Source: Domibacillus indicus
GTDB lineage: Bacteria; Bacillota; Bacilli; Bacillales; Domibacillaceae
DNA length: 64,000 nt
Reading direction: 5' to 3'
Assembly: GCF_000970685.1 (NCBI RefSeq)
Contig: NZ_LAJB01000011.1
Coordinates: forward strand, 62,001-126,000
Position numbers and translations under genes: made by a program. The notes beneath the pieces are model-generated. The model was not told the DNA's origin, did no database searches, and saw only the letters and a program-made list of their open reading frames with translations. Shown here piece after piece: positions 33,089-42,691 of this stretch. How positions within the stretch are numbered: the first letter of the stretch is position 1; every line of letters begins with the position of its first letter.

Positions 33089-33843
33089 AGCGTTTCATCG
33101 AGCAGAGCCGAAAGCCCATCCGCTGCCTGCTTTTGCCCAAACATCATATACGGTCCCGCCTCGGCCATTACCCCGCCTGCTTCAGTAACGAGAAGCTGCC
33201 CTGCAGCGATATCGTAAAAGGCCGGGTTCATGTAAAGCGCCGCATCCCATTTTCCGGCTGCAATATAAGCCAGCGTAACAGCCGCTGTTCCAATAATCCG
33301 GACCCGGTATACATCATTAACGATTTTCGCCAGCAGCTCCAGCCGCTGTGCATTCGCTTCTTTATTGCCATCTTTGGCAAAATCGCTGTGCGAAATAAAG
33401 GATTCGGATAAAGGAACATCCCGGACATGAACCGGCTCGCCATTCCTGAAGGAGCCGCCTTCCTTTGACGCCCAGTATGTTTCATTTAATCCAGGCAGAT
33501 CAATAACTCCCACAACCGGCTCTCCTTTGTATGTAAGCGCGATGGAAACGCCGTATTGCGGCACGCCGATGCTGTAATTAATCGTGCCGTCAATCGGATC
33601 AATAACCCATTCATAGTCACTGTCTGCTTCAATTGTGCCCGCTTCTTCGCTGAAAATACGATGCTTTGGATACTTGACCTGAATACGTTCAATAATGAGC
33701 GCTTCTACCTTCACATCCATCTCTGTGACAAAATCCTTCGCTGCCTTCATTGTCTGGTTTCCTGCTTTTCCAGCATACGGCAGCAAAAAAGCACCTGCTT
33801 CCCTGCCAAGCTCAATCGCAAACGTTAAGTATTCGTTGTGCAT
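33085..33843 (-). CDS. Inositol monophosphatase family protein (SuhB/YktC-like)
   Basis: This 252-residue Mg2+-dependent phosphatase shows the family metal-site motifs: the EEAG segment near residue 67, WVIDPIDGTINY near 82, and WDAALYMNPAFYDIAAGQLLVTEAGG near 203. Likely substrates are inositol phosphates, fructose-1,6-bisphosphate or a nucleotide phosphate. The length is normal. It is followed by the HAD remnant with a four-base overlap. Confidence 0.85.
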   Translation of the reverse strand: MHNEYLTFAIELGREAGAFLLPYAGKAGNQTMKAAKDFVTEMDVKVEALIIERIQVKYPKHRIFSEEAGTIEADSDYEWVIDPIDGTINYSIGVPQYGVSIALTYKGEPVVGVIDLPGLNETYWASKEGGSFRNGEPVHVRDVPLSESFISHSDFAKDGNKEANAQRLELLAKIVNDVYRVRIIGTAAVTLAYIAAGKWDAALYMNPAFYDIAAGQLLVTEAGGVMAEAGPYMMFGQKQAADGLSALLDETL

Positions 33844-33887
33844 CGAATCTCTCCCATCATTATATGTATAACACCATCATATCAAAA

Positions 33888-33935
33888 AAAGGGCCGGCTC
33901 CCCAGCGCTTCAATGCACCAGAGGGCCGGCTCCCT
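33888..33935 (-). terminator. Probable terminator with direct GC repeats
   Basis: GGGCCGGCTCCC occurs twice (near 33890 and 33923), and each contains the palindrome GCCGGC. On the minus strand the second copy ends in a run of seven T. It lies right after the aldo/keto reductase stop codon. Confidence 0.55.
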
Positions 33936-34919
33936 TTAATAAACACCGCGGATATGCTGCTTAACGTTCTTTTCGTAAAATGATTGAATGCGCTTTTGTT
34001 CATCTTCTGTAAAAGAAGGTGTATTAAGTGCATTTAAGTTTTGTTCAACCTGTTTTGTATTCTTAAAGCCAGGAATGATACAGGTTACTTCCGGATGATC
34101 TAAAATCCAGCGCAGCGACGCTTCCGCCATGGAGCCGCGCCCCTCGGCAACCCATTTTAACTCATCCGCAAGCTCGACTCCTTTTTGAAAGCCCAGGCCG
34201 GCAAAAGTCTCACCAACATTAAAAGCATTGCCGTCATTATTAAAGTTGCGGTGGTCATCTTCTGCAAAGGTGTCCGTTTTCTTGAATTTGCCGGTCAGCA
34301 GGCCGCTTGCAAGCGGAAGCCGGACAATAATTCCAACCCCCTGCTCCTTCGCTCTTCGAAAAAGCTCCTCCGCCGGCTTCTGGCGGAATATATTGAAAAT
34401 CACCTGCAGGCTTTTTACATTGGAATGCTCCAGGCAGATCAGCCCTTCTTCCACGCTTTCCACACTGACCCCGTAATGGCGAATTTTCCCTTCATTTTGC
34501 AGGCGGTCAAGCACGTGAAACACTTCGCCGTCTTTTAAAATCTGCGTGGCCGGACAGTGAATTTGATACAAATCAATTCGTTCACGCTCCAGCCGCTTTA
34601 AGCTGGCTTCGCAGTAATTGTTTACTTGTTCATACGAATATGTTTCCGGCGCCTCAATATCACCCTGCCGGCAAAACTTGGTAGCTATGTAAACTTCATC
34701 TTCTTTTCCTTTTGTTGCTTTTGCCAGCAGCTGCTCACTGTGCCCATCTCCGTAAACATCGGCTGTGTCAAAAAAATTCACACCCTGGCCAATTGCATAA
34801 TCCAGTGCTTTTAATGATTCTTCATCGGCTGTTTCTCCCCAGGAGCCGCCAATAGCCCATGTACCAAAGCTGATCTCACTAATTTTCAGTCCCGTATTGC
34901 CAAGTTCACGATAATTCAT
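33936..34919 (-). CDS. Aldo/keto reductase
   Basis: This 327-residue NADPH-dependent oxidoreductase is of the Tas/YrpG-like branch. Active-site residues are in FFDTADVYGDGHSE (Asp, Tyr), YIATKFCRQG (Lys) and LYQIHCPATQ (His). The motif WILDHPEVTCIIPGFKNTKQ near the C-terminus binds the cofactor. The ATG at 34919 has GAGGAGG upstream; the longer open frame to 35030 overlaps moaA and lacks a site. It lies 100 bases downstream of moaA and may be part of that operon, but it has no known role in molybdenum cofactor synthesis. Confidence 0.87.
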   Translation of the reverse strand: MNYRELGNTGLKISEISFGTWAIGGSWGETADEESLKALDYAIGQGVNFFDTADVYGDGHSEQLLAKATKGKEDEVYIATKFCRQGDIEAPETYSYEQVNNYCEASLKRLERERIDLYQIHCPATQILKDGEVFHVLDRLQNEGKIRHYGVSVESVEEGLICLEHSNVKSLQVIFNIFRQKPAEELFRRAKEQGVGIIVRLPLASGLLTGKFKKTDTFAEDDHRNFNNDGNAFNVGETFAGLGFQKGVELADELKWVAEGRGSMAEASLRWILDHPEVTCIIPGFKNTKQVEQNLNALNTPSFTEDEQKRIQSFYEKNVKQHIRGVY

Positions 34920-35019
34920 TTTATTCCTCCTCTTAAAGAAAACGCATTCACAAAGAAAGTATAATCGATAAACTAAGAAAACAAAAGTATCAGGCCTCAG
35001 ATAGAGACCTGATACAAGA

Positions 35020-36027
35020 TTAGCCGCCAATATACGACATACCGATTTTTTTGCGGCTTTTCGCGGTTTGCTCTGTTCGTTCGTCTGAATAACGATCGCT
35101 TCGTCTTTCCCATACTTCTCTGACAGCCCGGGCCAGCTCTCCGTCCGACGCGCCGGAGCGGAGAATGCTTCTTAAATCAAACCCTTCTGTCGCAAACAGG
35201 CACGTGTAAAATTTCCCTTCTGATGAAACTCTGGCCCGCGTGCAGGAGGAACAGAAGGATTCTGAAACGGAAGTGATAAAACCAATTTCCGCATCAGCAT
35301 TTTTATAGCGGTAGCGGCCAGCCACTTCTCCAAAATACCGGGCTTCAGCCGGCTCAAGTTCTTCAGTTTCCTGAAGAAGACCCAGTATTTCCTTTTTCGT
35401 GACAACCTGTTTAAAGCTCCAGCCGTTGTCCGTACCGACATCCATAAATTCAATAAATCGGAGTGTAATACCCCGTTCTTTAAAATAAGCGGCCATCGGG
35501 ACTACTTCATGGTCATTGACTCCCTTTTGAACCACCATGTTTACTTTTACTTGAAAGCCGATCGACTTCGCATAGTCAATATTTTCAAGTATCCGTTCCG
35601 GGCCAAGCCCGCGGCCGTTCATTTTCCCAAACGTTTCTTTGGATAATGAATCCAGGCTCACATTCAGCCGGCGCAGCCCCGCTTCATATAATGCATTTCC
35701 ATACTGCTTTAAAAGCAGCCCGTTTGTTGTAAGTCCAATATCCTCCAAACCATCAATTGCCGTCAGCATCCGAATCAGATCAGGCAGATCTCGCCGAAGA
35801 AGCGGTTCTCCACCGGTCAAACGAATTTTTTTTACCCCAAATGCCACAAACAGCTTTGCAAGACGAGTTATTTCTTCGAATGAAAGCAGCTCGCTTTTTG
35901 GCATAAACGCGTAGTCATCCCCAAAAATTTCTTTCGGCATACAGTACGTACAGCGAAAGTTGCATCTGTCTGTTACGGAAATTCGCAGATCACGCAATGG
36001 ACGCTGAAGAGTATCGGTTATGTTCAA
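35020..36027 (-). CDS. moaA: GTP 3',8-cyclase MoaA
   Basis: This 335-residue radical SAM enzyme makes the first intermediate of molybdopterin from GTP, together with MoaC. The radical SAM cluster ligands are in CNFRCTYC near residue 22. The second 4Fe-4S cluster is bound by CSSC and a later Cys in GKFYTCLF near residue 270. The conserved C-terminal Gly-Gly needed for activity is present (SYIGG). It is the last moa gene of the moeA-moaE-moaD-moaA order, 29 bases after moaD. Confidence 0.95.
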   Translation of the reverse strand: MNITDTLQRPLRDLRISVTDRCNFRCTYCMPKEIFGDDYAFMPKSELLSFEEITRLAKLFVAFGVKKIRLTGGEPLLRRDLPDLIRMLTAIDGLEDIGLTTNGLLLKQYGNALYEAGLRRLNVSLDSLSKETFGKMNGRGLGPERILENIDYAKSIGFQVKVNMVVQKGVNDHEVVPMAAYFKERGITLRFIEFMDVGTDNGWSFKQVVTKKEILGLLQETEELEPAEARYFGEVAGRYRYKNADAEIGFITSVSESFCSSCTRARVSSEGKFYTCLFATEGFDLRSILRSGASDGELARAVREVWERRSDRYSDERTEQTAKSRKKIGMSYIGG

Positions 36028-36056
36028 AGCGCTCAGTCCTTTTCAAATAGTTTTAG

Positions 36057-36290
36057 TCATCCTCCGCTGACCGGGGGAATAAAAGCAATATGGTCACCCG
36101 GTTTTATCGGTTCTGTCTCAAGCACATATTCTTCATTAACCGCCATCTGTACGGCAGAAAAGTCAAACGCAGGATATGTGTTTTTCGCCCATTGCAGTAC
36201 GTCAGCCGCTGTACCAGCCTCCCACGGCAGGCTTTCTTCGGCTTTCCCCGCCGTTTCTTTTAACCCGGCAAAATAATAAAGGTGAATCAT
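36057..36290 (-). CDS. moaD: Molybdopterin synthase sulfur carrier subunit MoaD
   Basis: This 77-residue ubiquitin-like protein carries the thiocarboxylate sulfur for molybdopterin. It ends with the required Gly-Gly (IAFIPPVSGG). The frame is open further upstream, but the ATG at 36290 gives the normal MoaD length and overlaps the moaE stop by four bases. Its C-terminus is adenylated by the MoeB-like protein encoded at 39161-40180. Confidence 0.92.
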   Translation of the reverse strand: MIHLYYFAGLKETAGKAEESLPWEAGTAADVLQWAKNTYPAFDFSAVQMAVNEEYVLETEPIKPGDHIAFIPPVSGG

Positions 36291-36745
36291 TCCTGTCCAC
36301 TCCCTTGCTCTGGTTTGTACGATTGGCCGCCAATCCACTCTTCTCCATCTTCCCATATTTCCTTTTTCCAAATCGGCACGACTTTTTTTATTTGCTCAAT
36401 CGCATATTCATTTGCTTCATAAGCCGCTTTTCTATGCGGAGATGATACCGCAATCACGACCGCAATATCCGAGATAGACAGTTCACCAATTCGATGGACA
36501 ATCGCGACACGCGAGCCCGGCCATTTTTTTGTTATTTCTTCTCCAAGCTGCGCCAACTTTTTTTCAGCCATCGGCACATATGCTTCATACTTTAAATACA
36601 TGGTCCGTTTCCTATTTGTCCATTCACGGACTGTCCCCGCAAACAGAGTGACTGCTCCCGCTCCCGGATGTGTGACATAGTCCATATATACAGCCGACTC
36701 AAGCGGCTCCTCTGTTACATGAAATGGTTTTAATTCAGCTCCCAT
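36287..36745 (-). CDS. moaE: Molybdopterin synthase catalytic subunit MoaE
   Basis: This 152-residue catalytic half of molybdopterin synthase transfers sulfur from MoaD to precursor Z. The FAGTVREWTNRK region, LKYEAYVPMAEKKL, VHRIGELSISDIAVVIAVSSPHR and the conserved Lys in VPIWKKEIWEDGEEWI are all present. It overlaps moeA by 16 bases upstream and moaD by four bases downstream, so the three are tightly coupled. Confidence 0.94.
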   Translation of the reverse strand: MGAELKPFHVTEEPLESAVYMDYVTHPGAGAVTLFAGTVREWTNRKRTMYLKYEAYVPMAEKKLAQLGEEITKKWPGSRVAIVHRIGELSISDIAVVIAVSSPHRKAAYEANEYAIEQIKKVVPIWKKEIWEDGEEWIGGQSYKPEQGSGQE

Positions 36746-37989
36746 GATGACACTCCTTCCTCAGAACCGATAATCAGCACATCAACCTCGTCGCCTTTTT
36801 GAAAGCCGCGTGTGCCGCCCGGCAGCACAATAAATGCATTTCCTCTCGCTATTGAAGTAACCGAATTCGATTTATTAAAACCAGCCGGACGGACACGCGC
36901 TCCCGCCGGCGTTGACTCATACACCGCTCTAATAAACCGGTTAAATGGATTCGGCTTTGTATAATCATCATCAAGCACCGCTTTTTCATATGGCAGAAAC
37001 GGCTTCCTATTGCCCATCATTGCCAGAATAGCCGGACGTGTAAATAGTTCAAAACCAACAAAGCAGGCAGATGGATTTCCGGATAGCCCGAACAAAAAAG
37101 TGTTGTCTGTATGTGCCACTGTTGTTACGCTGCCAGGGCGCATCTGGACTTTGTTAAACAAAACATCCGCTTCGAGCCGTTTATACACAGCGGGCAGAAA
37201 ATCAAAGTCTCCAACCGAGACACCGCCGGTTGTTATCACGACATCACATTCAGCCGCCGCTTTTTTGACAAGCTCAAAGCAGGCGTCTTCATCATCCGGC
37301 AGCGAGCCAAGCAGGCGGCAGCCAATTCCCATTCGTGCCAGCTGTGCTGCAATCATCGGACCATTTGAATTGCGTATTTTCCCGGGCTGAAGCGGCTCAC
37401 CGGCTTCAACGAGTTCAGTTCCGGTCGCAAGCAGGCCTACGACCGGTTTTTTTGACACAGTTACTTTTGCATATCCAAAAGTGGCGAGCACCGCTACAAC
37501 TCCCGGATTTATAAACGTTCCCGCTTCTGCAATGATTTCCCCTTCCCGCGCATCTTCTCCCTTTAACGAAACATTTTCAAGCGGTCCAAAGGGCTTACGG
37601 ATTGTAAAGGCATCTTCATCAATAACAGCCTGCTCCAGCATTACCACAGCATCGGCTCCAGCCGGCAGCGGCGCGCCGGTCATAATCCGGACCGCTTCCT
37701 GCTCGCCAACTGTGCATTTCGATACAGCACCGGCTCCAATATGATCAATAACACGAAAAGCCACGCGTGTTTCTCCAGAAGCACCCTGTGTATCTGCTGA
37801 ACGGACAGCAAAGCCGTCGTAAGGAGAACGATCAAACGGGGGAACATGGTGGCTCGCGCGCACAGGCTCTGCTAAAATCCGCCCGTACGCTTCATGAAGC
37901 GGCACAGTTTCCTTTTCCAGCTGTGTCACCCGTTTCATCACTCTCTCTATTGCTTCTTTTACCGGCACTGGCTTTCTTTTTTCAACCAT
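36730..37989 (-). CDS. moeA: Molybdopterin molybdenumtransferase MoeA
   Basis: This 419-residue enzyme inserts molybdate into adenylated molybdopterin. Typical elements are VPPFDRSPYDGFAVRSAD near residue 48, RIMTGAPLPAGADAVVMLE near 105, TGTELVEAGEPLQPGKIRNSN near 180, and TTGGVSVGDFDFLP near 247. It is the first gene of the minus-strand moa operon, and its start lies 68 bases from the divergent moaC start, so the two share a short control region. Confidence 0.94.
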   Translation of the reverse strand: MVEKRKPVPVKEAIERVMKRVTQLEKETVPLHEAYGRILAEPVRASHHVPPFDRSPYDGFAVRSADTQGASGETRVAFRVIDHIGAGAVSKCTVGEQEAVRIMTGAPLPAGADAVVMLEQAVIDEDAFTIRKPFGPLENVSLKGEDAREGEIIAEAGTFINPGVVAVLATFGYAKVTVSKKPVVGLLATGTELVEAGEPLQPGKIRNSNGPMIAAQLARMGIGCRLLGSLPDDEDACFELVKKAAAECDVVITTGGVSVGDFDFLPAVYKRLEADVLFNKVQMRPGSVTTVAHTDNTFLFGLSGNPSACFVGFELFTRPAILAMMGNRKPFLPYEKAVLDDDYTKPNPFNRFIRAVYESTPAGARVRPAGFNKSNSVTSIARGNAFIVLPGGTRGFQKGDEVDVLIIGSEEGVSSWELN

Positions 37990-38057
37990 CCTGATTCCCT
38001 TCCTTTCTTTTTCCCATGCTATACTGAAGTCATCTATGAATTGAAAGGATGACCAAT

Positions 38058-38552
38058 ATGTCTGAACTTACGCATTTTAACGAGCAGGGACGCGCTAAAA
38101 TGGTTGATGTTTCTGAAAAAGCGGAAACCGTCCGCCTGGCTGCTGCCCGCTCTTCTATCCAGGTTAATCAATCGATCTATACTCAGATCTCAAATGGAAC
38201 CAATAAAAAAGGGGATGTTTTCGCTGTTGCCCAGGTAGCCGGCATCATGGCCGCCAAACAAACGTCTTCAATTATCCCCATGTGCCATCCGATCCCGCTC
38301 ACCGGTGTTAACATTCTTTTTGAATGGGATGTGGACGAGAAGGCAGACCGCTATGTTATTTTGATCAAAGCGGAAGCAAAAACCAAAGGTGTAACGGGCG
38401 TAGAAATGGAGGCATTAACCGCCGCTTCAGCCGCCGCATTGACCATTTACGATATGTGTAAAGCCTCCGGCAAAGAAATGGTGATCGGGCCGACTTATTT
38501 ACAGAAAAAATCGGGCGGAAAAAACGGCGATTATGAACGCGGCCAGTCTTAA
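38058..38552 (+). CDS. moaC: Cyclic pyranopterin monophosphate synthase MoaC
   Basis: This 164-residue partner of MoaA forms cyclic pyranopterin monophosphate. The family motifs [29 protein letters not shown] (with catalytic His), [20 protein letters not shown] and YDMCKA are all intact. An ATG at 38049 sits directly on the AAAGG site, so the ATG at 38058, with nine-base spacing, is preferred. It is the only plus-strand gene of the cofactor cluster. Confidence 0.94.
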   Translation: MSELTHFNEQGRAKMVDVSEKAETVRLAAARSSIQVNQSIYTQISNGTNKKGDVFAVAQVAGIMAAKQTSSIIPMCHPIPLTGVNILFEWDVDEKADRYVILIKAEAKTKGVTGVEMEALTAASAAALTIYDMCKASGKEMVIGPTYLQKKSGGKNGDYERGQS

Positions 38553-38646
38553 GTGAGGCTTTCTGCTTTTCATTACCCGAAAATACACCGGGCTACGGCA
38601 TTAAAGTGATGTTAATCCTATGAGCATCCTATCAGCCTTATGTTTT

Positions 38647-39147
38647 TCATTTTCTGGCTTCATGAAGCAAGTGCGCGGCCTCCGGTAAAATTAATTTTCG
38701 CATAGCGAGATGAACAGCGCCTTTTGATCCAGGCAGCGCGAAAAGCAGTTTTCCGCTGCCCGCTGTTCCAGCCACAGCTCTCGACAGCATAGCCCGGGTG
38801 CCGATGTCTTCCGTTAAGCTTAAATAGCGGAAAAACTCTCCAAATCCCGGTATTTCTTTTTGCAAAAATGGTTTTACCGCTTCAACGGTCACATCACGCG
38901 GCGCAATTCCCGTGCCCCCGGTTGCGATGATTATGTCCATTGTTTCTTTCTGCAGCCAATTTTGAATGGCTTCACGAATTGCCTTCTTTTCATCCGGTAC
39001 AATCTTATATCCAGAAATGCGATGTCCGCTTTCTTGAAGCAGCGCCTGAATGTGCAGGCCGCTTTTGTCTGTCTCGGGAGTCCGTGTATCACTCACGGTC
39101 AGTACAGCCGCGGAAAACCGGGTTTCATTTGAAAAATCAACTGACAT
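38647..39147 (-). CDS. moaB: Molybdopterin adenylyltransferase MoaB/MogA family
   Basis: This 166-residue protein adenylates molybdopterin before metal insertion. The nucleotide motif IIATGGTGIAPRDVTVEAVKP is at about residues 74-94, and the later FALPGSKGAVHLAM motif is present. The ATG at 39147 has AGGAGGG upstream and lies 13 bases after the moeB stop codon, in one unit with moeB. Confidence 0.9.
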   Translation of the reverse strand: MSVDFSNETRFSAAVLTVSDTRTPETDKSGLHIQALLQESGHRISGYKIVPDEKKAIREAIQNWLQKETMDIIIATGGTGIAPRDVTVEAVKPFLQKEIPGFGEFFRYLSLTEDIGTRAMLSRAVAGTAGSGKLLFALPGSKGAVHLAMRKLILPEAAHLLHEARK

Positions 39148-39160
39148 GCTTTCCCTCCTA

Positions 39161-40180
39161 TCAGCCAAACAGCTGATTATATAGTTTCATTGCCTGTTTC
39201 ACATCCTGAAGGCCATGAAAAAACAAACGGCCATTTTTAAAAAGAACAATCCGGCTTTCCTCTGTCAGGATTTGCAGAAAATAAGGCGTCCGCTTTTGCG
39301 GCAGCTCCAATTTACGGGCAATTTTTTCCCCATCGTCAAGCGTCAATTTCCGGCCTGAACCGGGAGTCAGCTGAATCGTATCACGGCCGCACAGAAGCGC
39401 CGCCTTTGTCTCTTCTGATTGATTCAAGGCAGGATAGGTCCGCTTTGCACCGCAAGCCGGGCAATCCGGACGCTTCATCTTTCGGATGCCGAAAGAATGC
39501 TGCTCATTTGTCCATGAATCGACCCGAAGCATTTCCGTCCGCACCGCCTTCTCATTGCCTGTCAGCCATTTCATTGCTTCCGCACACTGGAAAGCCGCGG
39601 TTAGATGCACAGCCGGCGCAATCACTCCTGCCGTGTCACACGTTTCAGCAGATGAGGGGATAACGGGAAGAAGACAGCGGAAGCAGGGGCCTTCTTCTGG
39701 CAAAAACGGCATTACCATACTCGTTGAGCCGACACAGGCTCCATAGATCCAGGGAGTTTGATGCTTCATGCTGGCATCATTTATGACGAGCCGCGTTTCA
39801 AAATTATCCGTGCCATCAAGAAGGAGATCGCTTTTTTGGGCAAGCTGCTCAATTAACGCGGCATCCGCATGATCCATCCACGTTTCAATCTCCAGACGGC
39901 TGTTAACCGACTTCAGCCGCTTTTTCGCCGCTTCAACCTTGGGGACCATCTCCCTGGCGTCTTCTTCTGTATAAAGAGGCTGCCGGTGCAAATTCGATAA
40001 TTCTACATAGTCACGGTCAACAAGCAAAAGCTTCCCTATGCCCGCGCGCGCCAATGTGTCTGCTGCTGCAGAGCCGAGCGCGCCGCAGCCAATAATGGCT
40101 GCAGTGGAATTCGCAAGCTTTCTTTGGCCCTCTATACCAATCGGATAGAAATTTTGCTGCTTTTCAAACCGGTTTTCCAT
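39161..40180 (-). CDS. moeB: MoeB/ThiF family adenylyltransferase
   Basis: This 339-residue E1-like enzyme activates the C-terminus of MoaD (and perhaps ThiS). The nucleotide-binding GCGALGSAAADTLARAGIG, the RDYVELSNLHRQPLYTEEDA segment and the LDGTDNFETR motif are intact, and zinc ligands lie in CFRCLLP and CPACG. The C-terminal about 80 residues form a small extra domain rather than a rhodanese. It is the upstream gene of the moeB-moaB unit. Confidence 0.9.
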   Translation of the reverse strand: MENRFEKQQNFYPIGIEGQRKLANSTAAIIGCGALGSAAADTLARAGIGKLLLVDRDYVELSNLHRQPLYTEEDAREMVPKVEAAKKRLKSVNSRLEIETWMDHADAALIEQLAQKSDLLLDGTDNFETRLVINDASMKHQTPWIYGACVGSTSMVMPFLPEEGPCFRCLLPVIPSSAETCDTAGVIAPAVHLTAAFQCAEAMKWLTGNEKAVRTEMLRVDSWTNEQHSFGIRKMKRPDCPACGAKRTYPALNQSEETKAALLCGRDTIQLTPGSGRKLTLDDGEKIARKLELPQKRTPYFLQILTEESRIVLFKNGRLFFHGLQDVKQAMKLYNQLFG

Positions 40181-40302
40181 TTCCCCACCTCTTCCTTTTT
40201 AAAGCTTATATATATGGAGGCATCCTGCCTGCTTTTCATCAAATCTAAATTCTGTTTTTTCATTTTAACATAATCTAATTATCCCCGCGCTTTTGAAAAC
40301 TG

Positions 40303-40336
40303 AAGGGCGCCTCCGAATAATGAGGCGCCCTTTTTT
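40303..40336. terminator. Terminator after the chemoreceptor gene
   Basis: AAGGGCGCCTC (40303-40313) pairs perfectly with GAGGCGCCCTT (40322-40332), with T- or A-runs on the plus side and TTCAGTTTTC on the minus side. Confidence 0.75.
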
Positions 40337-40337
40337 A

Positions 40338-42497
40338 TTATCCTTTTGACAATGTAAATTTATCAATTGTTCTTCTGAGGACTTCCACTACCAGAGAGCT
40401 TTGTTCCGAGTCAAAACGTACCTCTTTAATGAGCTCGGCCATTTTCCCGGTTGATTCATCCACCTGCTCCACCGTCCGGGCATTTTGCTCGTTGATTACC
40501 GCGATGTTCCCGATGATATCTTTCATCTGGTCCGTGACATCCGGCTGTGAGTCCGAGCTCTGCACCATAGAAAGAAGCACATTTTGAACATTGTGGACCA
40601 CATCAACTCCGCTCGCTACTTCTTCACTGCTGTCACCAATCGCTGAACGAACCTGCGCGGAGCTTTGTTCAATTTGGTCAAGTGTGTTACTTATTTCTTT
40701 GGTTGCGCTGGTTGTTTGGTCAGCAAGTTTACGGATTTCAAGAGCAACCACTCCAAATCCTTTTCCATATTTGCCCGCACGTGCCGCTTCAATTGCAGCA
40801 TTCAGCGCCAGCAGGTTTGTCTGGTAAGCAATTTCATTAATTGTGCCGACAATACTGCCGATGCTGCCTGATAACTTTTTAAACTGATTAGTGATGAACA
40901 TTGCTTCATTGACTTTGCCGACAATCACATCCATCTTATTATTAATTCCAGCTACTTCGTGCTGTGCATGTGCAAGCTGGTCCTGGGACTGCTGCTCAAG
41001 CTGTGACAGCGTAATGCTCACCTGGTCAACCTGCCCCATTGCCTGCTTTACTTCCCGAACCTGCTGCTGAATGGCTTCAAGCATTTCACCCATTTGTTCA
41101 ATAACAAGAAGAGAGTCCTCTTCAGCAAATCCCGCTTTTTCACGAAGAGATTGATTGGTTTCCTCCACATCGAGCGCTGCTGCTTTTACTTTCCTCATCA
41201 GCTCGTCCTGGCTGTCGATCAAATTGTTTACCCAGCGGCCAAGTGCACCTGTTTCATCATGAAACAACAGCTTTGAATCAAGCCGGCTTGTTAAATCTCC
41301 GCCGCCTTCTGCGATAGCCCGCGTAATATCGGTCATTTTTCGAAGTCTTTCAATGATGGGCTGCAGGCTTCTTTTATAGAAAACAGCCGAAACTCCGGCC
41401 CCGTATGCAAGTCCGATTAAGACGTCTGCCCACACCGGTATAAAAGGTGTCATTCTTAATGACTGCTGAAGAAGAATGCCGGCAAATAAAAATAACATAA
41501 ATTGCTTGATGAGACGCCAGCCAATCGACCGTGTACGGTAAACTTCTTCTAAATCCCCTTCACACATCATTCCCCAGACGTCCGGGGAGCCGGGCATTTG
41601 AAATGTCACCCCTTTACCAATAACAGGAATATGCCGGTAATCGGAGTAACCGGGAAATTCAACAAATAAATTACTCCCATTCCGTATGGTATTGGCTACA
41701 CCCGGATGAAGTTCATTTGTGGCAGGGTCTGTAAACCGAATTTCAAATTCGGTATGATTTTGAATACGAACAGTTCCCCATTGCTTTGTATGTATGCCAT
41801 CTTTTAAATTTTCTCCGTGCGTAAATGTCCGGTCTTCAAAGCGGCTGCGTGACAAAGCCGTGCCGGGGATAATAGAGGAATTAAAGTTAGATTTGGCCAT
41901 AAATAAATAATTATCGCCGGAATCGGGATAAATGTGGCCCGCTTCACGCTGAATCAAATCACCCAGTACATCGTTTGGAATGCGGGCCGCGATTAATTGC
42001 TTTACTTGCCCTTTCTCTGTAACCGGCTGTAAAAAAAACAATGTGACTTCATCATGAAAATGAGAGGATTTCGATCCGATTTTTCCTGTATCCGGATCTA
42101 TATAAGGGCCCAGAAGAAACGGTTTTTGTCCGCGAAACGCTTCATTCGCTGCTTTACAAATGCCTGAATCCGACTGCTGCCCTCTGCGCCCGGAAAAAGT
42201 CGAACAATCAACAGAACCGGCTTCATTTAAAATAAACAGCTCCGTTGCGTAGCGGTTTTTTTGCAGCTTTTTCAGTAAATAAGCATCGCACTCCCGCGGT
42301 GAAATATGGGGCCATTCCTGTGCCATCTTTCCAAGAAAATACCATTGTTCTTCTGCCCATTCGGTTAACAGCATCATTCTTGTACGGGCGATACCTTCAA
42401 ACACTTCTTCTACGGATTCTTTTGTACTCCGGTTTAACCGGTATGACCACCAGAGCGGAAGCCCTTCTTTTATATCCAGCCATCCGAACATGCTCAT
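40338..42497 (-). CDS. Methyl-accepting chemotaxis protein with atypical N-terminus
   Basis: This chemoreceptor is about 719 residues long. The C-terminal signalling hairpin is standard, with the tip [20 protein letters not shown] (around residue 570) and [24 protein letters not shown]-like region (about 385-440) follows two closely spaced membrane helices (about 330-380). The N-terminal 330 residues look like a Cache-type sensor ([28 protein letters not shown]), but no first membrane helix or signal sequence is visible, so the sensor may be cytoplasmic. Several ATGs lie at the start; 42497 has GGCGGTGA at the best spacing. A GlnR/TnrA-like box lies between promoter and start. Confidence 0.78.
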   Translation of the reverse strand: MSMFGWLDIKEGLPLWWSYRLNRSTKESVEEVFEGIARTRMMLLTEWAEEQWYFLGKMAQEWPHISPRECDAYLLKKLQKNRYATELFILNEAGSVDCSTFSGRRGQQSDSGICKAANEAFRGQKPFLLGPYIDPDTGKIGSKSSHFHDEVTLFFLQPVTEKGQVKQLIAARIPNDVLGDLIQREAGHIYPDSGDNYLFMAKSNFNSSIIPGTALSRSRFEDRTFTHGENLKDGIHTKQWGTVRIQNHTEFEIRFTDPATNELHPGVANTIRNGSNLFVEFPGYSDYRHIPVIGKGVTFQMPGSPDVWGMMCEGDLEEVYRTRSIGWRLIKQFMLFLFAGILLQQSLRMTPFIPVWADVLIGLAYGAGVSAVFYKRSLQPIIERLRKMTDITRAIAEGGGDLTSRLDSKLLFHDETGALGRWVNNLIDSQDELMRKVKAAALDVEETNQSLREKAGFAEEDSLLVIEQMGEMLEAIQQQVREVKQAMGQVDQVSITLSQLEQQSQDQLAHAQHEVAGINNKMDVIVGKVNEAMFITNQFKKLSGSIGSIVGTINEIAYQTNLLALNAAIEAARAGKYGKGFGVVALEIRKLADQTTSATKEISNTLDQIEQSSAQVRSAIGDSSEEVASGVDVVHNVQNVLLSMVQSSDSQPDVTDQMKDIIGNIAVINEQNARTVEQVDESTGKMAELIKEVRFDSEQSSLVVEVLRRTIDKFTLSKG

Positions 42498-42516
42498 TTT
42501 CATCACCGCCTAATAA

Positions 42517-42533
42517 TGTAAGTAAACATTACA
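42517..42533. promoter_or_regulatory. GlnR/TnrA-type box upstream of the chemoreceptor gene
   Basis: TGTAAGTAAACATTACA fits the GlnR consensus TGTNA-N7-TNACA exactly. It lies 20-36 bases downstream of the -10 box and 20 bases before the start codon, a repressing position. Confidence 0.5.
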
Positions 42534-42552
42534 TGATTTTGTTATGAAAGTT

Positions 42553-42581
42553 ATTATATTCCTGTTTTCCTTTAAATTCAA
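42553..42581 (-). promoter_or_regulatory. Sigma-A promoter of the chemoreceptor gene
   Basis: On the minus strand: TTGAAT (42581-42576), a 17-base spacer and TATAAT (42558-42553). It is a vegetative-type promoter rather than the sigma-D type common for Bacillus chemotaxis genes. Confidence 0.75.
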
Positions 42582-42597
42582 TACTTTTTTCCTAAAA

Positions 42598-42638
42598 AAG
42601 CGGATGGTTTAACAAATAATTTGTTAAACCATCCGCTT
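42598..42638. terminator. Long perfect hairpin between the ABC operon and the chemoreceptor gene
   Basis: A 20-bp perfect stem (42598-42617 with 42619-42638) with a single central base contains GGTTTAAC/GTTAAACC, and is followed on the minus strand by a T-run. It ends the ABC operon just ahead of the chemoreceptor promoter. Confidence 0.85.
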
Positions 42639-42691
42639 CTTTCTTATTTTACATACCTATTAACCAGTTCTTTTAGAATACCAATACTTCA

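Noticed and set aside
40181-40302. Molybdenum cofactor riboswitch upstream of moeB
   Set aside because: Only about 120 bases are available and no arrangement of the Moco motif stems was recognised; GGC/GCC pairing alone is too little.
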